This document shows positions 13,514-16,389 of a stretch of DNA of 16,389 nt, in pieces. The stretch is from assembly GCA_005776735.1 (NCBI GenBank), contig SXOM01000557.1, positions 1 to 16,389 of the forward strand, given 5' to 3'. The notes beneath the pieces are model-generated. The model was given only the letters and a program-made list of their open reading frames with translations. It ran no database searches and had not been told where the DNA came from. How positions within the stretch are numbered: position 1 is the first letter of the stretch; the number at the start of each line of letters is the position of its first letter. Source of the DNA: Pseudomonadota bacterium (GTDB lineage: Bacteria; Myxococcota_A; UBA796; SXON01). The translations under genes were made by a program, and so were the position numbers.

Positions 13514-13902
13514 GGAACCTCGAAGGTGGAGGCGAAGGGGGTGATCGGCACGCCGTCTACATCGGCGCACCCGTCCGCGCCCCCCTCGGCGGAGATCTGG
13601 TAGGTCCATCCCGCGAGGTAGGGGCCGACCGGCTTGAGCATGAGGAAGCGCTCGCCGCTGACGTCGAGCTCGACTGCGGGCGAGAACGCGACCGAGCCGT
13701 CGTCCCGGACCGCATCGACCCGCAGGGTGTCCAGCGTGCAGCGTGAGACGTCGGGCGCGTCGCTGAGGTACAACGACACCAGGACCAACGCGTTGGGGAC
13801 GATCGTACCGTCGGCGGGCTCGACCTCCTCGACCCAGAAGAGGTCCTCGGCGGTGTCCGCGGAAGGCGCACAGGCCGTCAGGAGCGGGAGGAGGAAGGTC
13901 AT
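13510..13902 (-). CDS. Small lipoprotein with SbsA-type (Big_5) Ig-like domain
   Basis: The 130-residue lipoprotein is MTFLLPLLTAC with Cys11. A short linker (PSADTAEDLFW) leads to one Ig-like domain covering residues about 25-130: VEEVEPADGTIVPNALVLVSLYL at the start (VEPADG near 27-32), a middle strand with ELDVSGERFLMLKP, and the closing GWTYQISAEGGADGCADVDGVPI...FEVP. The Pro-x-Asp-Gly start, the LKP...L..GWTYxI segment and the D-x-DGxPI...F end fit the Big_5/SbsA family, which is usually found as repeats in surface proteins; here it stands alone. Two Cys (in SRCTLD and DGCADV) may pair. ATGA overlaps on both sides (13902-13899 and 13513-13510) place it firmly inside the lipoprotein operon. 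A structural or accessory role beside the BIG2 lipoprotein is inferred. Confidence 0.8.
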   Translation of the reverse strand: MTFLLPLLTACAPSADTAEDLFWVEEVEPADGTIVPNALVLVSLYLSDAPDVSRCTLDTLRVDAVRDDGSVAFSPAVELDVSGERFLMLKPVGPYLAGWTYQISAEGGADGCADVDGVPITPFASTFEVP

Positions 13903-14330
13903 TCCTGCACGAACCGGGTGACCAGGAGCCGGGCGTCGTCGCCCTCCTGCGCAAAATCCCCCTCGGCGGTGCACGGCACCTCGCCGAACGCGGCCGGGGA
14001 GGCCCACACCACCGGGTCGGCGTCGCCCATGGGCAACCACGCGGTGCTGAGGAGGCCGACGTTGTCGATGTCGTAGACCTCGATCCGCACCTCGGTGTCG
14101 CCCGGACGCAGCCCGCGGACCGCGGCGCGCCCGTTGCCGGCGCCGAGCGTGGTGACACCCGCGCCCTGCACGCAGATGCGCAGGAACTCCGCCTGTACCG
14201 GCAGCGCCGCGACCACGTCGACCTCCCAGTCGCCGGAGGTGTACTCCGGCCCGGTGCAGGCGCCGAGCGCGAGCCCGAAGAGGGCTACTCGTCCCCTTCG
14301 GCCGTGTAGTCGATGTCGGTGAGCTCCCAC
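13899..14330 (-). CDS. Small lipoprotein of unknown function
   Basis: The 143-residue product, with GTG at 14330, starts with a strongly basic n-region (MGAHRHRLHGRRGR), a hydrophobic stretch (VALFGLALGA) and Cys25, a good lipoprotein signal. This start means a 46-base overlap with the upstream gene. No ATG, GTG or TTG lies closer to the signal, so this start is favoured, though an unusual codon nearer 14288 cannot be excluded. The mature part reads as one small beta-sandwich: LRICVQGAGVTTLG, VRGLRPGDTEVRIEVYDIDNVG (key part GDTEVRIEVYD near 71-81) and an acidic C-terminal half. I recognise no family. The TGA overlaps the ATG of the next gene. Position suggests it works with the other three lipoproteins. 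Confidence 0.65.
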   Translation of the reverse strand: MGAHRHRLHGRRGRVALFGLALGACTGPEYTSGDWEVDVVAALPVQAEFLRICVQGAGVTTLGAGNGRAAVRGLRPGDTEVRIEVYDIDNVGLLSTAWLPMGDADPVVWASPAAFGEVPCTAEGDFAQEGDDARLLVTRFVQE

Positions 14331-14941
14331 TCGCTCTCCCAGCCGGGGATGGTCTGGTAGACCACGCCCCACGCGGCCACCAGGGTGAATTCGCCGCTGA
14401 ACAACGGGCCCGCCATCGCGTCGCCGTCGCCATCGTCGATGGTCATGCGCACACACTTGATGAAGTCGTCCTGCGCGGTGGAGGGGCAGGCGGACACCGA
14501 CTCGACGAAGGTGGAGGTGAACGTCCACGCCGTGCCGGCCGAGTCGGTGGTCTCCGACACGACCTCGTCGCCCATGCGCATCGCGTCGTCGCCGTCGGTG
14601 ACGCTGATCGGCGGGTCGAAGGTGATGAACTCGCCGGTGGCGCCGATCGAGTGCCCGTGCACCCGCACGTCGTCGCTGGCCACCGACGACCACTGCACCG
14701 ACCCCAAGACTTCGCTGGTGTTGAGGTTGATGTACTCCATCGTCACCAGCTCGCGGCCGTCCTCGACCGTGGTGGGCGTCTTCTTCTCGACCAGCATCTG
14801 CCAGTCGACCGCCTCGGTGTCGGCGTTGTTGTAGGTGTTGGCGCGCACCGCGCCGTCGAAGGCGAAGTAGTCGCTCATCTTCACGCCGTCGAACTGCTGC
14901 ATGCCGCCGGTGTCGCAGCCGATGAGCACCAGGAACACCAT
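14285..14941 (-). CDS. Lipoprotein of unknown function, first gene of the lipoprotein operon
   Basis: The 218-residue lipoprotein has signal MVFLVLIGC (Cys9, LIGC lipobox). ATG at 14941 is supported by GGAGG 7 bases upstream, the best ribosome-binding site in the window. The long frame upstream is a shadow of the divergent gene. The mature protein is acidic and beta-rich. It has FDGVKMSDYFAFDGAVRANTYNN near the start, TTVEDGRELVTMEYIN in the middle, then RVHGHSIGATGEF and FDPPISVTDGDDAMRMGD. Two Cys (in SACPST and IKCVRM) could form a disulfide. The IDDGDGDA stretch is Ca-loop-like but too short to call. I recall similar lipoproteins with this FDPPI pattern in Myxococcota without a known role. 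It leads a four-gene overlapping set transcribed toward 11780. Confidence 0.8.
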   Translation of the reverse strand: MVFLVLIGCDTGGMQQFDGVKMSDYFAFDGAVRANTYNNADTEAVDWQMLVEKKTPTTVEDGRELVTMEYINLNTSEVLGSVQWSSVASDDVRVHGHSIGATGEFITFDPPISVTDGDDAMRMGDEVVSETTDSAGTAWTFTSTFVESVSACPSTAQDDFIKCVRMTIDDGDGDAMAGPLFSGEFTLVAAWGVVYQTIPGWESEWELTDIDYTAEGDE

Positions 14942-15031
14942 GTTGTCGCCTCCGGGCACAGCATTAGCACCTTCCTCGCGCCGTCGCACGACGGAGTGGA
15001 CGCGGCCGGGGCGGTGTGGCATAGGCAGCCC
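14942..15031. promoter_or_regulatory. Divergent control region with inverted repeat CCGTCG-CA-CGACGG
   Basis: This 90-base gap separates two lipoprotein operons. The inverted repeat at 14981-14994 has six-base arms and sits near the centre, where a dimeric regulator could affect both directions. The minus-strand gene has GGAGG close to its ATG. The plus-strand gene has no Shine-Dalgarno sequence, only CATAGG (15020-15025) six bases before ATG. Short GC-rich palindromes are common in such DNA, so this is suggestive only. Confidence 0.35.
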
Positions 15032-16389
15032 ATGCTCTTCGGCCTGCTCGCCGCCTGCACCACCGACCCCGAGGACACCGGCGGCGAGCGCCCCCCCCCG
15101 GCGTACACGGTGGTGCCGCTCCCCGCCGGGGCCAGCTACGACACGGTCATCGACGCGACGGCCGAAGCAGGCGCGACGCTCGGCGTGCGCGTGACCTGGA
15201 ACCCGCAGGTCCCCGCCCGCTACGACGACGGTCGGCCGGTCGTGGTCATCGCCCGCGGGAGCCTGGGCGCCGGCAGCTTCCTGGACACCGGAACGATGGC
15301 GGCGTGGCAGGCGGCGGGCTTCGTGGTCGTGGAGGTGATCCTCCCCGGGGGGAACGTCGACGGCGTCGCCAGCACCGGCACCTTCGACACCCGCGGTCCG
15401 CTCGCGCAGAGCGCGCTGGTCGACGTCGTGCACTACGCCACCGGCGCCGCGGTCGACACGGCCGGGGCCCCCCTGACCGCCCACGTGCCCGACGCGCTCG
15501 GCTGGGTCGGGATCGCGGGGATGTCCAACGGCGTCAACCTCGCCTTCGCCGCCCTGGCGCGCCGGGCGGCGGAGGTCGAGGGCGTGAAGTGGGTGGTGGC
15601 CTGGGAGGGACCGTACACCGACCAGTTCCTCGACGTCGAGCTCCAGAGCTACGAGTTCAAGCTCAACCCCGCCTACGAGCTCGGAAGCTGCGAGGACACC
15701 GCCTGCCCCATGCCCGCCCTCGCGGAGATGCTGCAGTTCGACCCCGCCGCGCAGGGCTTCACCAACATGCCGCTCCAGGGCACGGAGGTGACCCTTCCGG
15801 GGATCCTGTACATCGACGAGGACGGAAGCGGCGCCTACGAATCGCCCGAGTATTGGTGGTACATGGTCGCCACCGAGGGCGACGACGGGAAGTACGTGGT
15901 GACGCCGTCGATCGAGCTGGCCGAGGTCATCGACGCCGAGTCCGAGCGCCTGTTCCCGGACGGCGCGCGGCCGCGGTGGTTGCCGAGCACGTCCTGGTTG
16001 CGGACGTTCTGGGCCGACCGCGACTGTTCGCTGGTGCTCCCCGACCTCGCCGCGGCGCGCCCCGACCTGGCGATCGTCGTCGCCGCCTCGGAAGAGGACC
16101 ACATCTACCTGGGTGTGCCGGACAACCCGCACGTCACGGCGTTGACGCACCACCTGCAGGGTCTGGGCTTCGACTTCGTGCGCCTCAACCCCGATGCGAG
16201 CTACCTCGCGGCGTTGTCCGGCGCGCCGATCGACAAGCTGCCCGACAACGACGCCGGCACGAGCCCCACATGGCCGGACACGCCGGCGTGGCTCGAACCC
16301 GAGCTGCGCGACAGCCTGGCCGACCGCACCACCGCCGCCGCCGCCGGCCTGGAATTGGCCGACCGGGTGCACGACGGCGTGTGGCTCCC
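15032..16389 (+). CDS. Lipoprotein alpha/beta-hydrolase, C-terminus beyond window
   Basis: At least 452 residues are encoded with no stop before the window end. MLFGLLAAC (Cys9) is a short lipoprotein signal, followed by a very short EDTGG linker. The next segments fit an alpha/beta-hydrolase: a strand PVVVIARGSLGAGSF (about 69-83, possible oxyanion region), a strand FVVVEVILPGG, and the nucleophile elbow GIAGMSNGVN with S165 in GMSNG (G-x-S-x-G). A later strand DLAIVVAASEEDHIYLG (about 345-361) carries acidic residues that could supply the catalytic acid, and a following His in DNPHV or in LTHHL could complete the triad. An insertion with a Cys pair (GSCEDTACP, about 214-222) and many Tyr/Trp forms a lid-like region. 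Substrate unknown; an esterase or peptidase acting outside the cell is likely. There is no Shine-Dalgarno sequence. Confidence 0.82.
   Translation, partial: MLFGLLAACTTDPEDTGGERPPPAYTVVPLPAGASYDTVIDATAEAGATLGVRVTWNPQVPARYDDGRPVVVIARGSLGAGSFLDTGTMAAWQAAGFVVVEVILPGGNVDGVASTGTFDTRGPLAQSALVDVVHYATGAAVDTAGAPLTAHVPDALGWVGIAGMSNGVNLAFAALARRAAEVEGVKWVVAWEGPYTDQFLDVELQSYEFKLNPAYELGSCEDTACPMPALAEMLQFDPAAQGFTNMPLQGTEVTLPGILYIDEDGSGAYESPEYWWYMVATEGDDGKYVVTPSIELAEVIDAESERLFPDGARPRWLPSTSWLRTFWADRDCSLVLPDLAAARPDLAIVVAASEEDHIYLGVPDNPHVTALTHHLQGLGFDFVRLNPDASYLAALSGAPIDKLPDNDAGTSPTWPDTPAWLEPELRDSLADRTTAAAAGLELADRVHDGVWL

Noticed and set aside
13510..14941. Toxin-antitoxin or phage-defence interpretation of the small overlapping genes
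   Set aside because: Every gene begins with a lipoprotein signal and has an exported beta-rich body, which does not fit those systems.
14942..16372. Upstream extension of the minus-strand frame that ends at 14285
   Set aside because: The extension is antisense to the hydrolase gene. The lipoprotein signal and a strong GGAGG site define the true start at 14941.

Overview
The window is GC-rich (roughly 70%), gene-dense DNA, most likely from a myxobacterium-like member of the Myxococcota. The reasons are very high GC at third codon positions, many short-signal lipoproteins whose mature N-terminus is a Asp-Thr-Gly/Asp-Thr-Ala repeat linker, and uncharacterised secreted domain families that I recall from that phylum. 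No rRNA, tRNA, insertion sequence, CRISPR array or phage gene was seen.

Layout, left to right. (1) On the minus strand at the left edge is a single-chain fusion of a maltose/maltodextrin-type binding protein with its MalF-like permease (161-2236), probably followed by a permease that runs off the window. A small exported protein (2277-3143) diverges from it across only 40 bases. (2) A translationally coupled minus-strand pair encodes an HTTM membrane protein (3105-4043) and a one-pass partner (4040-4681). (3) A plus-strand pair encodes a lipoprotein with a five-bladed-propeller (GH43-like) pattern (4719-5885) and a plant-type glycerate 3-kinase (5876-6661). (4) A minus-strand pair of lipoproteins follows: one with three tandem copies of a ~108-residue domain (7379-8488), the other a predicted beta-sandwich surface protein (6639-7376). 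(5) Upstream of that pair is a cobalamin-riboswitch-like RNA (about 8579-8712) and a hairpin that would hide the ribosome-binding site. (6) A long phosphoglucomutase/phosphomannomutase-family enzyme (8805-10922) diverges from a small lipoprotein (11101-11772). (7) Four overlapping minus-strand lipoprotein genes (14941 down to 11780) carry Ig-like and other beta-rich domains. (8) A divergent lipoprotein alpha/beta hydrolase (15032 onward) runs off the right edge.

The most interesting unit is part 4 plus 5. Cobalamin riboswitches normally control B12 uptake, B12 synthesis or B12-sparing enzymes, but here the regulated genes appear to be two uncharacterised surface lipoproteins. This suggests an undescribed outer-surface B12 capture or B12-responsive module. 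The riboswitch call rests on sequence and pairing read by eye; the link to B12 binding is inference.

Central metabolism is represented by the sugar transporter, phosphosugar mutase and glycerate kinase, but they are not in one operon. Several plus-strand exported-protein genes lack a Shine-Dalgarno sequence and have a TA-containing hexamer 4-6 bases before the start codon, which hints at leaderless transcripts. Gene ends that face each other overlap (3105-3143, 6639-6661) or nearly touch (11772/11780), leaving no room for ordinary terminators.
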